64,000 nucleotides of DNA from Hyparrhenia diplandra (GCA_015847255.1 JADLZK010000269.1:1-64000); one strand, 5' to 3'; shown: positions 9,921 through 22,200, counted from the first letter of the stretch. Program-made: numbers and translations. Notes: generated by a model from the sequence alone, not told the origin.

Positions 9921-12298
9921 AGCTGAAGGGAATTAGCTGCTGAACTTTAGTAATCAGTGGCAACCTGTACGCAAGAGAAGCCATTAACTTGTAAACTACA
10001 AATAAATAAATAAAGATATGCTTTATGCTTGCCACTGTCATCTAACACATTTTTTTTTATTGAACACAGCTTGCTTTGTGCCTACCACTGTTGTCTTTCA
10101 TCCTCACAAAAGTTTCTGCAACCATATACATAAAAAGACAGAACACAGCTTGCTAGATTTATGCTAAAAGTTATCTCTGTGTTATATATCTTTTTTAATT
10201 TTCATTTTAGTTATGGGGCTCTCACTGCACATGCTCTTACTATTTCATGTTGCAATGTGCAATTTTAGAACTATTAGGGATGTGCTAATGTTCACAAAAA
10301 AAAAAAAAAAAAAAAAGGGATGTGCTAATGTTCCTATTGCAACAATGCTTTCTGGGACCATGGTGCTCCCTGCTATTTTATTTCTTTACAATGACCATGA
10401 TGCTCCAGTGTGAACATTTAGTCTCTTGTGTCTTGTGTTTCACACGATATGAATGTGCAGGATCTCGCCTTTGATTTCTTGTAGTTTACACCAATATTTA
10501 TGTTCTGATATATATGTCTATCTTCTAAAGCTCTTGCAGCTTGCCCGTATTTATGTTTATGTTTCTACACAACTATGTTTCAGGAGTGGAATTGTTGGAT
10601 GAGTTTCAGATACAGGCAGTAAACATGGCAAACTGAAAAAAATTGCCTGAAGTGCCTGCCTTGAGGTTTGAATTGATAGGGAAAGGTAATGCATCTTACT
10701 ATATGATCAGTTACATTATGTATCCATGGAGGTGATCCCTCAAAATAAATTTATTTGAAAATATAGACTGCCATGTGAATGTGATCTTATGAATAAGAGG
10801 TTTGCATATAGCCATCGTCTGCTTATAGACTATGAATTTGACTGATTCCTGATCAACAATAATGGGTACAGAATGATAATACGACTACTGCTGCATCAAT
10901 GCAACTGCTTCTGTATTTCAGGACATTAGTTAGCAGATGTTCACTTCTCAGAATCCTGTAACAAACAAAATTTCCTCTGCACGCAATGTACACCTTGTCC
11001 CTGACAGCTTTCACTGTATTAGATCTGATATAAGATCCGAGTGGGACCACCCAGAATATAGGCATAGTGAAAAGTGAAGTTTATTTGATAAAAGTGCATA
11101 TCCAGTTTTACTATATGATACCTCCTATATTTTTAAACAGGATCTAGCCCCGTTACTTGCTACCTTATGATGTATGTTATCTTCATGGCAGTGCCAACAT
11201 AATAGTACAGTAATATATAATTTACCGGCTGGTAGACTGTGCTCAGCCGCTCATTAAAAACTTATTTGCTACATGCTACAGAACTATGAGTTTGCATATT
11301 TGTCTACAAATAGTATTGTGAGCACAGTTCAAAGTTAAATCGTGCATATAGTTGCATGGATCTTCTAAAAGAACTATCGTCAGACTGTCAGCATAATTAG
11401 ATTTCCTTCTATAGTTTCAATTAGACAACTATGAGTTTGCATCATGGATTTTTTTTTTATCAGTTTTCAGCCCTACATACCTTGTTTTGGATTTTAGAGT
11501 TCTGCTCATGCCGTGGTTCCTTTTTTTCCTTCCCCATGATGTCTGATAGATACAGCATGACCAGTTGACCACAGTTGAATATATTTTATATATATCTGAA
11601 TGCATCAATTTGTTTTCCATCTCAATATATGCTATATATATCTACAGAGATAGTTCTGTTATTTATGTCCATTCTTTGTTAACCACATACATTTTTTTTT
11701 TTGGAGCAAATAAGCAGACACAAATTTTATATTTTTCCTGACATTATGTACCTCAAGGTGATACCTGAATGACTTTCTGGCGATGACATCGCTGGGTTAA
11801 GACAAATCCTCAAGGCAATGTGGATGTTCAAAATAGAGGTGCAATTATTTTTGGTCAATCTAGACAAGGTTTAGGAAGATATGCTGCTGTGTAATCAATT
11901 GCCTCTAATTTAAATTTCAGCAAACAAACCATTCATTTGTGTACATGACCTGTTGTCGGCTAGCTTAAGAGTTACTTGCATGCTCAGCCAGGCCTAGGAG
12001 GTGGGCATGTTGGTTCTTATCAGTTTTCTTTCAGTGATCAGACATCTAGATTTTCAGTTCACTGTATTATTCTGGTTGTCCTTTTCGATTTCCCATTGCT
12101 GATTAACCTTGGACAGATAATATGGAGTGATGATGAATCTTTTGTTGTATTCTAATACTTGAAATTGTTAAACATAATAACATAGTGAATCAAGATCAAT
12201 GCAGTCCTTCCTGCTTCTTTGCAGTCATACGAACACACCATCCTTACACCCAAATTCATATAACATGTTCTTGTGTTTGCAGAAATTGACACGGATCC
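9921..12298. other. AT-rich intergenic stretch
   Basis: No gene is recognised. A poly-A tract lies near 10296-10316. Several short direct repeats occur, for example actatgagtttgcat near 11285 and 11430. Confidence 0.4.
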
Positions 12299-12460
12299 TC
12301 GCTGGACATCTCCACCGACGATGAACATGGCTGGGAAGCTGACAGCATCATCCTTGCATCCATGTCAAGGCCCAAAACAAACCACAGCCCACTGTCCCCT
12401 AACCTTGTAGAATCTCTACTCAACGCTCTGTCATGCTTTTCTGCATCTGACAGGATATAA
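12299..12460 (+). pseudogene. Exon-like frame with stop, possible captured terminal exon
   Basis: Fifty-three codons read LDISTDDEHGWEAD, then SIILASMSRP, and end at a TAA (12458-12460). The composition is protein-like. A pyrimidine-rich acceptor (gtttgcag) ends at 12282, but an in-frame TGA lies between it and this frame, so the exon cannot be read as it stands. The frame lies about 240 bp inside a Helitron 3' terminus on the same strand, where captured exons are often found. The family is not recognised. Confidence 0.25.
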
Positions 12461-12697
12461 TATCGCTACGTAGCATCTATAATGCTTTTCTATATGCACT
12501 GAGATCTGCCATCTGCCAAACCTGGTGGCCATGTAATATTTTGTAAATATAGCTATGCCTGCTACATGGTGCTTCAATCTATAACAACTATCATGCTTGC
12601 CACAATGCCACCATTACAATTATCATGTTTGAAATCGCCATATTGATGATACATGTTATTGTCACCATCCTGATGCAATCCAAGATCCTTTATTCTT

Positions 12698-12726
12698 GTG
12701 CGCAAGGGCGCACCCTAGTCCACTAG
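12698..12726 (+). mobile_element. Helitron 3' terminus (+)
   Basis: A perfect 6-bp stem with a four-base loop (gtgcgc-aagg-gcgcac, 12698-12713) is followed nine bases later by CTAG at 12723-12726. The next base is T. This matches the known Helitron 3' end: a hairpin, then CTRR, inserted between A and T. The element extends leftward; its 5' TC end was not located. Confidence 0.65.
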
Positions 12727-13091
12727 TATTAAAAAAAACAGAAATGTCATTTCCAAATAGCATTATGTATACATTTGGGTTATCAAATAATGTATCATGG
12801 CCTCAGGGGGCAGATACAAACATAGACAGAAAGCAGGAGGAAATATATAGGGTGTGTGTACCGCTCAAGCCAGCTTCAGTATATTTGACAAGCTACTGTT
12901 GTACACTAGTGATTTTGTTCTACATTATAGTGGGAAGCTGTTCCAGAATTGGAGGCACCAAATCAACCACACAAGAGGTGAAGCAGTGAAGCTGAATTTT
13001 TAGATTCATTGAGTGTATCTACAGTGCAAAACAATGTTGAAGCTGAAGCTGTCAAAGCTTCAAATGGTATACTAGAGTCATCTGCAACAGT

Positions 13092-13296
13092 TACTCACTC
13101 CATCCCAAATTATAAGTCACTTTGACTTTCTAGATTCATCCATTTAGTTATGTATCTAGACTATCTAGATAAATTATAAGTCACTTTGACTTTCTAGGTT
13201 CATCCATTTAGTTATGTATCTAGACTATCTAGATACATAACTAAATGGATGAACCTAGAAAGTCAAAGTGACTTATAATTTGGAATGGAGGGAGTA
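13092..13296. mobile_element. Stowaway MITE with a duplicated left arm
   Basis: Both ends carry the Stowaway signature (aaattataagtcactttgac and ggaatggagggagta). The left arm, from the caaattataagtc end to ctatctagata, occurs twice in tandem and is followed by one complementary right arm. The result is a hairpin with an extra direct repeat. Confidence 0.9.
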
Positions 13297-13880
13297 CATC
13301 AAATCAAATCCTAGATGGTAGTAACAGATGTGTCTGCCGAACATTTGTGCGGTGCCTAATGATCCAATCCCCAGAATTAGTTAATATAATAATATATCTA
13401 TATCACAAAGAAAAAGGCATGTTTGAGATCATCATCAGTCAAAAAAGGACGCAACTTTTAGTCAGAATTCAGAATGTGTTCGGTTGATTCTTAATAATTC
13501 TAGCGCCTAATTGGTGAAATATGTATTTTGCCACACTGGCAACAATGGACCATATATCATGGGCAGATCTAGGGGTATTTCCCGGTATTCCCGCGAATAC
13601 CAACTATTTTGGTACAAGTTCATGTATATATAGGTATATTATTATAGGAGTACAATGGACCATTATTATATTAATTGTGGAATACAAATATTCCGGTTAT
13701 CCTTAAAAGGGCCTAAATCGAAACAAAAGCCCACCAGAGGACGGGCCCAACCCATGAGCGAGCAGAACCGACAACGAGCTCTCGCGGGCACGAGCTCCCA
13801 CACACCGTGCGACCTCGAGCTTGAGCTCGACCAACTAGCACTACTCCGTCTCAAACGAGCTATCAGGTTCCCATAGTGCC
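13297..13880. other. Intergenic, retroelement-like
   Basis: No gene is recognised. The segment near 13560-13605 (ggtatttcccggtattcccg) resembles sequence common in grass transposons. Confidence 0.3.
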
Positions 13881-14792
13881 CCTCCAACAGAGGGCTCGGG
13901 CTGTGATGCAGATCGACAAGGGCCGCGACTATCTATCGAGAGCCGCTGCCTACAACAAGATATCGTCAGGAGAACAAAATCCCTAGAGGCACGCGCGGTA
14001 TGGCTTGTCAAATCACGCCATACCGCGCCCGGCGCAACGACAACCACTACAAGACAAGCGACCACGACGGCGGCTGCCTAGCTCTCCTCCGAGCTCTCCC
14101 GGCCCACACGTTCTCCTGCGACGCCAAGGTACATGCATTTACGTCTGGCGGCGCGCGCCGCAGGCTGACCGCGGACAGCGGCGCGTGCTGGCGGTCGACA
14201 AGACGTGTAGGCGGCGGCGGCGGCGCGGCGAGCTCGATGTTCCCTCCACAACCGACCACCGAGCTCCGAGCTCGGTGGCTAGGCGTCACGGGACCTCGGA
14301 ATATGGAGCCGCCCCTACAAACTCTACCACGACCGGCAGACAGGTTGCGGCGTAGGGCGGTTTGCGGCGTCTTGCAGGGCGGGCGGTCCGGCGTGCCCGG
14401 CAGACCTGCGCTAATTTCCTCTTCAGCCCTCGGATTTTGTACTCCTTCTCCCCCTAAGTCCTCTCGGTGGCCTCTTGTACACCCCCCTTGCGACTATAAA
14501 AGGGGGGCCTCAGCCATTGGGAGAAGGCAGGTTCTCTAGCTCTCAAACATTCCAGCCTCCAACACAACCATTCGCACACACTCACAGAGACTTGGGAGCT
14601 CGTCTCCCTCTCTCGACCGCTTGTACTCGCCCCGATGCAGTCATTAAGCTCGGATAGTGCACACCACGGACTAGGGTGCTCGATCTTGCCTCGAACCAGT
14701 ATAAATTTCGTGTCATTATCCCTTGAGTTAGGCCATCGTTGCACACATTAGCCAGTCGATCACTGTAACCGTGGTATACGACCACAACATTA
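13881..14792 (+). mobile_element. LTR-like segment, probable solo or partial LTR
   Basis: A TATA-type box (ctataaaagggggg) at about 14494 is followed by a leader and a segment with cgaaccagtataaatttcgt at about 14694-14713, which resembles U5 of Ty3/gypsy LTRs. A plausible CA end lies near 14790. A 5' TG start near 13902 is possible. No clean target-site duplication is seen. The GC-rich overlapping open frames at 14000-14540 have no recognisable domain. Confidence 0.45.
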
Positions 14793-14868
14793 ATGCTATA
14801 ATATATGTAGGTGTGGCCACTCGCCGAGCACTGCCATATATACATTGATTTGCAAAGTTTAGTTGTAG

Positions 14869-15102
14869 GGCCTATTTAGATCTCGTAAAAGTTGTGAGAA
14901 TTTAAATTCTAGATAGTGATTGCAGAGCCAGAGATTAAATATGTGGTTAAAACTGTTTTAGACATATTATCTCCAAACAATAGTTGGATAACAATGGATT
15001 AGGTAGGTGGATTTACATAATCTGGTGATTGGATTATAAGAATCTCCTATATTCCACCTACTTGATCTTTTCTCATAATTATTATGAGATCCAAATAGAG
15101 CC
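14869..15102. mobile_element. MITE with ggcctatttagatctc ends
   Basis: The left end ggcctatttagatctcgtaa and the right end, whose complement reads ggctctatttggatctcata, form a terminal inverted repeat around about 230 bp of AT-rich DNA with no coding capacity. This is typical of Tourist- or hAT-like MITEs in grasses. Confidence 0.75.
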
Positions 15103-16241
15103 ATTTTATGACTATACATTTCACACATATTTTAGAATGTAGCACCAGAACTAATAAAAAAACTATATTTGAAAAAAATATATGCAATCCTTGTGTTTGT
15201 CTGTGAAATGTATGCTTAACATTTGTTCAACAGGTTTTGTGAAGATTTTCTTTTGCCTAATACGAATTGTGCACTTAACATTGGTTGATTAGGATTTGAA
15301 TAACTAGCGTGATTAGTACAGTAGTTTAAAATGATATAGTATTAGAAATTTATATATAAAGCTTTAAACCAATAAAGTATTTTTTTAATCTTTGTTTTCA
15401 ATGGTTTGCTTATATTCTATCACAGTATCATGTATATATTTTATTATCTGTATCAGTTGTGATAGACTTTAGTTACTAATCACTTGGCATAGTTTATTTG
15501 GAGATACTTTTGACAAAAAACAATCAAACTTTTAAGAATTCGTCCACTCATACCTCTCATGATTTTCGTTTACTTTGAAAATAAAAAAAAAATAATGTGT
15601 GATTCCTCATGAAACATTTATTAGACATTACTATAACAATATATGACAGGAAAAAACATTGTTAAAAATTGCATCACGTAGACAAAGAAAATGTCAAAAA
15701 CGTCATATATTATCTGTGATCGTTCAGCTGTCAGCTTACATAAGATCAATAGTGTCACTCACGACACATTGTTAAAGGCCTCACATCGCCGCGAGTGTTC
15801 GCCGGCAACCACCTCTCTTACGGGCCGAGATCGCCACAAATAGGCATCATTTGCCAGATGTGAAATGGATTCTCTATCTCTATGAACAGTAAACATCAGT
15901 TTGAGTTATTGAACGTGGTATGATGGTAGGTGGTAGCTAGCTACGGTTGCTTTCAAGGACAAAGAGTGCTTATCACGAGAAGAAAAATCATATGATTTTC
16001 CACACAAAAACACCATCCTCTAAGAAATTATTATTCATGATCATGTCCACTAACTAACTGGTCTTTGTTCTTGACCGGAATGTATTTGTTTCATGGAAGT
16101 TCTCTAACTGTTTGCTGGATGTTCATTCTGTGCATATGCATATTTACTGAACAAAATGAAAACAAACGACAGACAAAACACCAGTAATTAATTTATTCAG
16201 CTGAAACCATGGACAAACATAGCAATTCCTTAAAGAAAAAC
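15103..16241. other. AT-rich intergenic stretch
   Basis: I see no gene or clear element here. Confidence 0.5.
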
Positions 16242-17130
16242 TCAAAGGGAAAGTATGTGATCCACTAGTTTATCAACGGCCTGTTGAGAAGACCCACTAC
16301 TCTCAAGTCTCAAGGCACATCCGCATCTTCTCCTTCAATACCTTGTGCTCTTCCTCTGATCTCAACTCCCGCATCTTCTAGCAGTCCTTTGATGGCCTTC
16401 TCAACCTCCCCACGCTCTAGCACACCCTCCAACAAAATCCAAATCTTCCATGTATCTTGCACGTACCTTCCAGTTGGCAATTGATCTCCAAAGATAGGCC
16501 TCGACAACATAGGCACACCTTCATAGATACTCTCCAGCGTGGAGTTCCATCCGATGAGTCCAGAAACCCCTACAGCAGGGTGAGCTAGCACCCCTTGTTG
16601 CGGCCTTGCCTCTACCCTCCATCGCCGAGATGAACCCTTCGGGGAGCTCCTGTTTCTCCACTCCAAGCACGAGGCCACGCTGAAAAACCCATAGAAACGG
16701 CTTGCCGCTGTCCGCCAAGCCCCATGCCATCTCCATAAACTCTTCTTGAGTCACATGAACAATACTACCGAAGCTCACATATAGCACGGAGCTATATGGA
16801 CCTGTGTGTCTAGCCAATCGATGCAACTGCGGTTCTAGTTGAGTAGACTAGTCTTGGCGTTGCCATCGTTAGAGATGATGAGCTTGTGAAGCGGACCGAC
16901 GGCGAAGGGTGGATTACCTTTATGAAGCAGGACTGCAGCAGCTCGATGGGGCCTCTTTTACAGGTTCTGGGTCAAAGCTCAACCCGGAGTTCTCTGGGCC
17001 AGTGACAGTAATCTCCTTTTTGAAGGCGTCATTGAAGAACCTCCTGTGTTGTTCCTGCTTTGGCCACCCTGCTCAACTCCTTTGCACAAGACTCGGGCGA
17101 AAGTTTGCCAAGCCCCCGTGGCGTTGGTGG
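16242..17130 (-). pseudogene. UDP-glycosyltransferase pseudogene (UGT76/BX8-BX9-like)
   Basis: Family 1 UGTs transfer sugar from UDP-sugars to small molecules. The C-terminal half is recognisable across shifted frames. SVLYVSFGSIVHVTQEEFME and GKPFLWVFQRGLVLGVEKQE lie at about 16650-16790. The PSPG donor-binding box is split between two frames (RGFWTH in one; GWNSTLESIYEGVPMLSRPI and FGDQ in another). The C terminus, with QQAVDKLVDHILSL and its stop, is in a third frame at 16242-16300. There are therefore at least three frame breaks. Upstream traces (GPLHKL and a CIDWLDT-like segment) lie at 16810-16900. The N-terminal acceptor domain is not convincingly present. The sequence most resembles grass UGT76-type enzymes, the group that includes benzoxazinoid UGTs, but the substrate cannot be inferred. 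This is a clear pseudogene, because even the PSPG box is disrupted. Confidence 0.88.
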
Positions 17131-17232
17131 CGATGATGGTGGCGGTGTTGCGTCATCCACCTCCTTAGAGGCATCATCGAGGAGTTCGTGTGCTCTAGCG
17201 TTGTATTTTTCCTTCTTTTTTTTTTTTTTTTG

Positions 17233-17345
17233 TATTTTGTGTGCGTGCTTTGTATTGGTTTTAATTCGGTTTTCCAGAATTAACCGGATGACTAGGGTTT
17301 CTTCCCGTTCCTTTAAAACGAGAACTTTATTTTTTAAATGAAAGT
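17233..17345 (+). repeat. 113-bp direct repeat, left copy
   Basis: This copy reads base for base the same as 17494-17606. The two copies bracket a SINE-like sequence. Confidence 0.95.
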
Positions 17346-17493
17346 GGTAGTGCTCTACCGCATGTAACCGGAAGGTCCCAGGTTCAAGCCCCAGCCTCCG
17401 CATATTGCACATGGTGCGGGTAAGGCTTGGCGCTAAAATACCCTTCCCCAGACCCCGCGCAATGCGGGAGCCTACGGCACTGGGTACGCCTTT
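17346..17493 (+). mobile_element. tRNA-derived SINE (Au/p-SINE type)
   Basis: The 5' part has a tRNA-like A-box region (gtggtagtgctctaccgc, whose first two bases overlap the left repeat) and a B box (ggttcaagccc, 17381-17391), which form the internal RNA polymerase III promoter. The body has gcatattgcacatggtgcgg and ccttccccagaccccgc and ends ctgggtacgcctttt. This is the familiar grass SINE organisation with a poly-T end. It is not a functional tRNA gene: there is no complete cloverleaf. Confidence 0.88.
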
Positions 17494-17606
17494 TATTTTG
17501 TGTGCGTGCTTTGTATTGGTTTTAATTCGGTTTTCCAGAATTAACCGGATGACTAGGGTTTCTTCCCGTTCCTTTAAAACGAGAACTTTATTTTTTAAAT
17601 GAAAGT
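17494..17606 (+). repeat. 113-bp direct repeat, right copy
   Basis: This copy is identical by eye to 17233-17345. It is far longer than a normal SINE target-site duplication. Confidence 0.95.
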
Positions 17607-18023
17607 AGGTAGGGAAGCCCCCAGTGCTTCAATTTTTTTTTAAAAAAAACAAGAAAAGTGCTTCAAATGTGTTGAGCAAAATTAGCATTTGAGACAAATG
17701 ACGTTACATGGGTTTATAATGGCACAACCTCTATAGATGGATAGAAGGCCAGCAGAACCTGAAGTGTGCCATGGTGACAAGCGCTCCAAGGTTTAACACT
17801 GACCTCCTCCTACTCCTGCTGCTGCTCGATCGGTCTCACGGACTCTCCATGGTGCTTGTCATTGGAACTATCGTGATGCCAAAATCCAATCCAAACACAT
17901 GATGCATTCCGACCTTACAGACATAACTAAGAGTGGTAAAAGGCTCTCTAATTTAGTTAAACAAATTTAAAGATCGGGTCATAAAATTATATAATTTTGA
18001 ATTGAAAATAGCTCATTTAACTT
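17607..18023. other. Intergenic stretch
   Basis: No gene or clear element is seen. Confidence 0.45.
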
Positions 18024-18290
18024 AGTCCCTGTTTGGTTTCCATTAGTCAAAACAAGTGACTTATAAGTCATGGTTGTTTGGTCGTAGGCGACTTATAAGC
18101 TCAATAAAGATATGGGCCCCACACGAAAAGGGTGGCTCATAAGTTTTAAGCATGGGTGAACCAACTTATTGCTTATAAACATTGGTGACTTATAAGTTGG
18201 TGGTGTTTGGTAAAATAAGTTACTTATTTCACTTTTTAACTTATATAAATAGGTGACTTATTTGGAATCAATCAGTTACTTAGCCCCCCC
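18024..18290. mobile_element. MITE remnant (ccctgtttggtttcc end)
   Basis: The left end gtccctgtttggtttccatt and repeated gtgacttataagtc motifs relate it to the MITE inserted in the LTR at 25690. The matching right end is degraded, so the element is probably truncated. Confidence 0.6.
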
Positions 18291-19208
18291 ACGGTTCAAT
18301 GCAGGTCACAATCTACGCGTGGTTCCTCCGTTAGGACTTCTTACGAGAAGCGACTCATGGTACTAGGTGACACTCATATGAATTGAATTAACTAATAGAG
18401 AAAACCGGATTATGAATGAGAAAGAGATGACTCAACTCAAGTTCTTGCATCGACTCATGGCTAATAAAAATGATTTCAGGCAAGCACGTATAGGAGGAAG
18501 AGAAAAGTCATGAACTCGCACAATAGTTCTTGCGTATGAGTTGTTTGCACTGATTCAGTGCCGGAGAATGATGAGTTGATTCATGACAATTGACAAGGAA
18601 GAATCTGGGCGGGTGTGTCAATTTTTTTTGAGTCTTTTATGCATGTGCCATTAAAAAGATGGCAACCTTGTCGAAGCCACTCAAAAGAATAATCTATCAC
18701 AAATATCCCCGATCTGGGCGGAGTGGTCAACTTTTTTTTTTTTTTGAGTTTTTTTTTCTTCAAGTCATTCCATCTTTGTCTGTTTGTTTTTCGTCGTTAG
18801 AGACATGACTTGTAGGGTGAACTATGACAAATGACCTATTTGCCTATCCTCTTCTCTCTCCGTCCCTCCAGCTCTCCCACCGGCAAGCGGGGCCCACCCG
18901 GCAGCCCCATCCTGTCAAGGCCTCAAGATTACAACGGCCCATCAACTCAAATTTGCGGCCCAAAATGACGAGGCAGGCGAAACGGTGACGGATCTTTGTA
19001 TCTCCTTTGTACAGTTCCTCAAATCCCGAGCCGCGCCACCGGGCAGAGAGAGAAACGCCGCCGCCGCTCGCCCCGTGCGTGCACTGCTCTTCCGCCTTGG
19101 CCCCGTAGCCACCAGATCCTAGGCGCATCAGGCCTCCATCGCGGCGAGCTCATGCCTCCACTTTAGCTCCCTGTCATCTCTAATTTCTTGTCCTGGTTAG
19201 GGAAGGGG
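18291..19208 (+). promoter_or_regulatory. Upstream region and 5' UTR of the HAD-family gene
   Basis: AT-rich sequence gives way at about 18840 to a GC-rich leader with ctctccgtccctccag and tccatcgcggcgagctc, typical of a grass core promoter or 5' UTR. No separate gene is seen. Confidence 0.4.
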
Positions 19209-22200
19209 ATGTCAAATCTTGATTCCACTCCGCCGCCGGCTGCAGCGGCGGCGGAGATGGGGACGGCGGAGCAGGACTCTACCACCTCTTCTGTTTCAGG
19301 TACGCGAGCGCCCATGCCCTCAACTCGGTCCCTGCTATGCATCGCAGCAACATGCCGTTATTTGGTAGGCCTTAGAGCTAGGGTTCATTGTATCGACTTG
19401 GGATGTGTGCTTCGGTTTGGGTTCATGGCCACATAGTTCCTTAGATGAGCGTTTGCTTAACGAACTTGTTGTACGCTTCCCCATCAGTCATGTTACTACT
19501 CTGTGGAGAGGTCGTACTAATTGGGTTGTTTTCCGGTTTGTAGGTTTGAATGGGACACAGAAATGCAAGAAGAAGAAGATAAAGAAGAAAAAGAAGAAGA
19601 ATAATACTCGGGAGCAACAGGACTTACCATCTAAGATGGATTCCACAGCGGCAGCAGAGGCGGATGGACAAGTAGAGGCGAAGGGAAACAAGGTGGAGGA
19701 GCAGGAGGCCACTGATGCTGCTGCTTCTGGTTCACTCTTTGTTCACCTTTATATGGTCAAGTCAATTCAGTTTCGTTTCTAGTGTGTACTGGTCTGTACA
19801 GCGAGAGAGTTCTGATTATAGATGATTTCCTGATTTTAGCAATGGAGGGGACACCAAAATGTAATGAGGAGGATGCAAAGGTGAAGGTCATTCTGATGCC
19901 CGAGAAGGAAGCTAACACCACTGTTGTTTCAGGTATGTGGATCTCAACTCTGAAGTCCCAACACCTTTTGGTCTTACCATATGTCATGACAGTGTTCTTA
20001 CATGGGCAAGAGCTAAGGTTTATCATATCAAATGGCAATGGTTACTTCTTTTCAGTAGTTCAGTTCAGGTTCAGGTTCACATGATTAGGCAGATTATTGT
20101 TCTCCTCTCAAGCATATTTCATTTCTATTAAGAGAATGCTCTGATTAGAGTTGGCTCCCAATTTTAGTTTCGGAGAGTACACCAAAACACAAGAAGAGGA
20201 GGAAAAAGAAGAACAAGATGCAGGGGCATCTAGATTCCGCAAAGGCATCACCTAGTGTTGTTGCTATGGATATAACTGTGGCCAATAAATCTGAAAATGG
20301 TTTCTCAGATGCGGCAGGGCCATCAGGACATGCTGATGTTACTATGGATCACCTAAATAGTGATGATCCAAGTAGTGGTCAGTCAAAGGAAAATGATGTC
20401 GAGGTTTTACTGAAGAATAAGGATGGAAACAAGGGAAGTAAAAATTGCACTGAGAACAGTGGCTTCTGGCAGGAGGTCCCTGCAGGAAGAAAAAAACGGA
20501 AGGGAAAAAGAAAGCGGGCTTCAGCTGATGGAGGACCAGGCTTCTCTTCTGATAATGGAGGCATGGTTGTTAAGCGTAGCCTGCGTTCTTCAGCAAATCA
20601 TGGTCTTAGCTGCATATGTGCTTCATGTTTAGTTGAGGCACATGAAGAGAAGATCCGAAATATCTACTCACCAAGAGGATCGCTGGTAAGGTTTCAAAGG
20701 AAGAAACTTCTGATCTTGGACCTTAATGGTCTGCTAGCAGATATAAATCAAGATTACCATAATGCACACTTGGCACATGCAAAGGTTCGAACCAAATTAG
20801 GTAAACTTATTATCTTAAATAGTTGAAAGTGTTGCTCTTTTAGTAGCAATGCAGGATATAAGATTGTAAACATACTTATTTCCAATTTGCCTCATGTTCA
20901 AGTTTTCAAAAGACCATACTGTGATGATTTTCTGAGATTCTGCTTCCAGAATTTTGAGCTAGGAATATGGTCATCAAGGAAAAGGTTAATTTTTCTCCCT
21001 CCTTTCTTTTTAATATTTATACAATAAGTAAATGGTGCTAATTGTAATATTCTAACTCACCAGGGAAAATGTCAAATCAGTTGTTGACATCCTTATGAGG
21101 GATCTCAAGCAATACCTACTATTTTGCTGGGTAAGTAATAGAAAAGCTGTATGTTTTTGTGTCTGGTCATGGATTTTTACTTTTTGGTCATTGTTTCATT
21201 GGTGAAATGGTGGCAAGTAATCAACTGGTAGTGATGTGTCGTTTAGCTCATTTACTATTAGTGCCTGTTTGGGACAGCTCCACCAGCACCATATCCATGA
21301 AATTCAGATCCATTTTTTAGCCAAACTCCCCAAGCTCCACTAGTGGATCTGCCCTCAGATTCACGAAATTGGTGGGGCACCCCTTAAGGTGCTCCACCAA
21401 ATCCTAGTTTGGTGGAGTTGGGGAAAATTACCCAACGCTGACATCAGTTACAAAAACTGTCAGTTCTTTTTCTTTCCGGTCCTCCTCCTCCTTGGCACAT
21501 GCCTGCCCACCTGCCCCAACCACCGCCAGTAAGCTCCTTCTTGCGCCACCACCACTGGCCACTGGCGAGTACCGCCCCACCGCGCACCTCCTTGGCTGTG
21601 AGCCGGCAATGGATCCTCTGTGCCCCAGCCCTGACCGCACCCCTCCCTAGCCTTGCCCCACCGTGCTCGCCACTGAGCAGCCGTGTGCCGCCCCCTTGCT
21701 GGCCGCGAGCCGCCGGCGTGGGCTAGGTAGCCGGGCGCCTGGCCGCGCGTGCAGCAGCCACCGTGCATGAGCCACCATCGGGAGGAGGATGAGACACCAG
21801 TGCCTTTTTTTCATTTTGCAGTTTTTATTTTGCCCCCTGACGCATGGAGCCTAGGTGGAAGTGAGATAGAGATGGAGGTGGAGCTGTACCAAATACCTCT
21901 AGATCCACCAGCTCCACTGGTGGAGCTGCTCCACAGTGGATCAAGGTCCCAGATCCATATTCACTTTTTTCAACAGTGGAGCTGTCCCAAACAGGCCCTA
22001 ACTATGCGTTTTTTTCGGCAGCTAAAGTACGATTAGTGAGCCCTTAGTTGGCCTAGTTAATGCATTTTGTCGTTTGGTGTTTTCATATCAGCCACATCAA
22101 TTACTAGATTACTACCTAAGCCATTTGCAGCGTGTCCTCATGGACGTTTTTATTTATTTATTTATTATTATTATTACTAGTAAACATGCCCGTGCGATGC

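Noticed and set aside
17340..17400. tRNA gene
   Set aside because: The A and B boxes are those of a SINE. There is no complete cloverleaf or acceptor stem.
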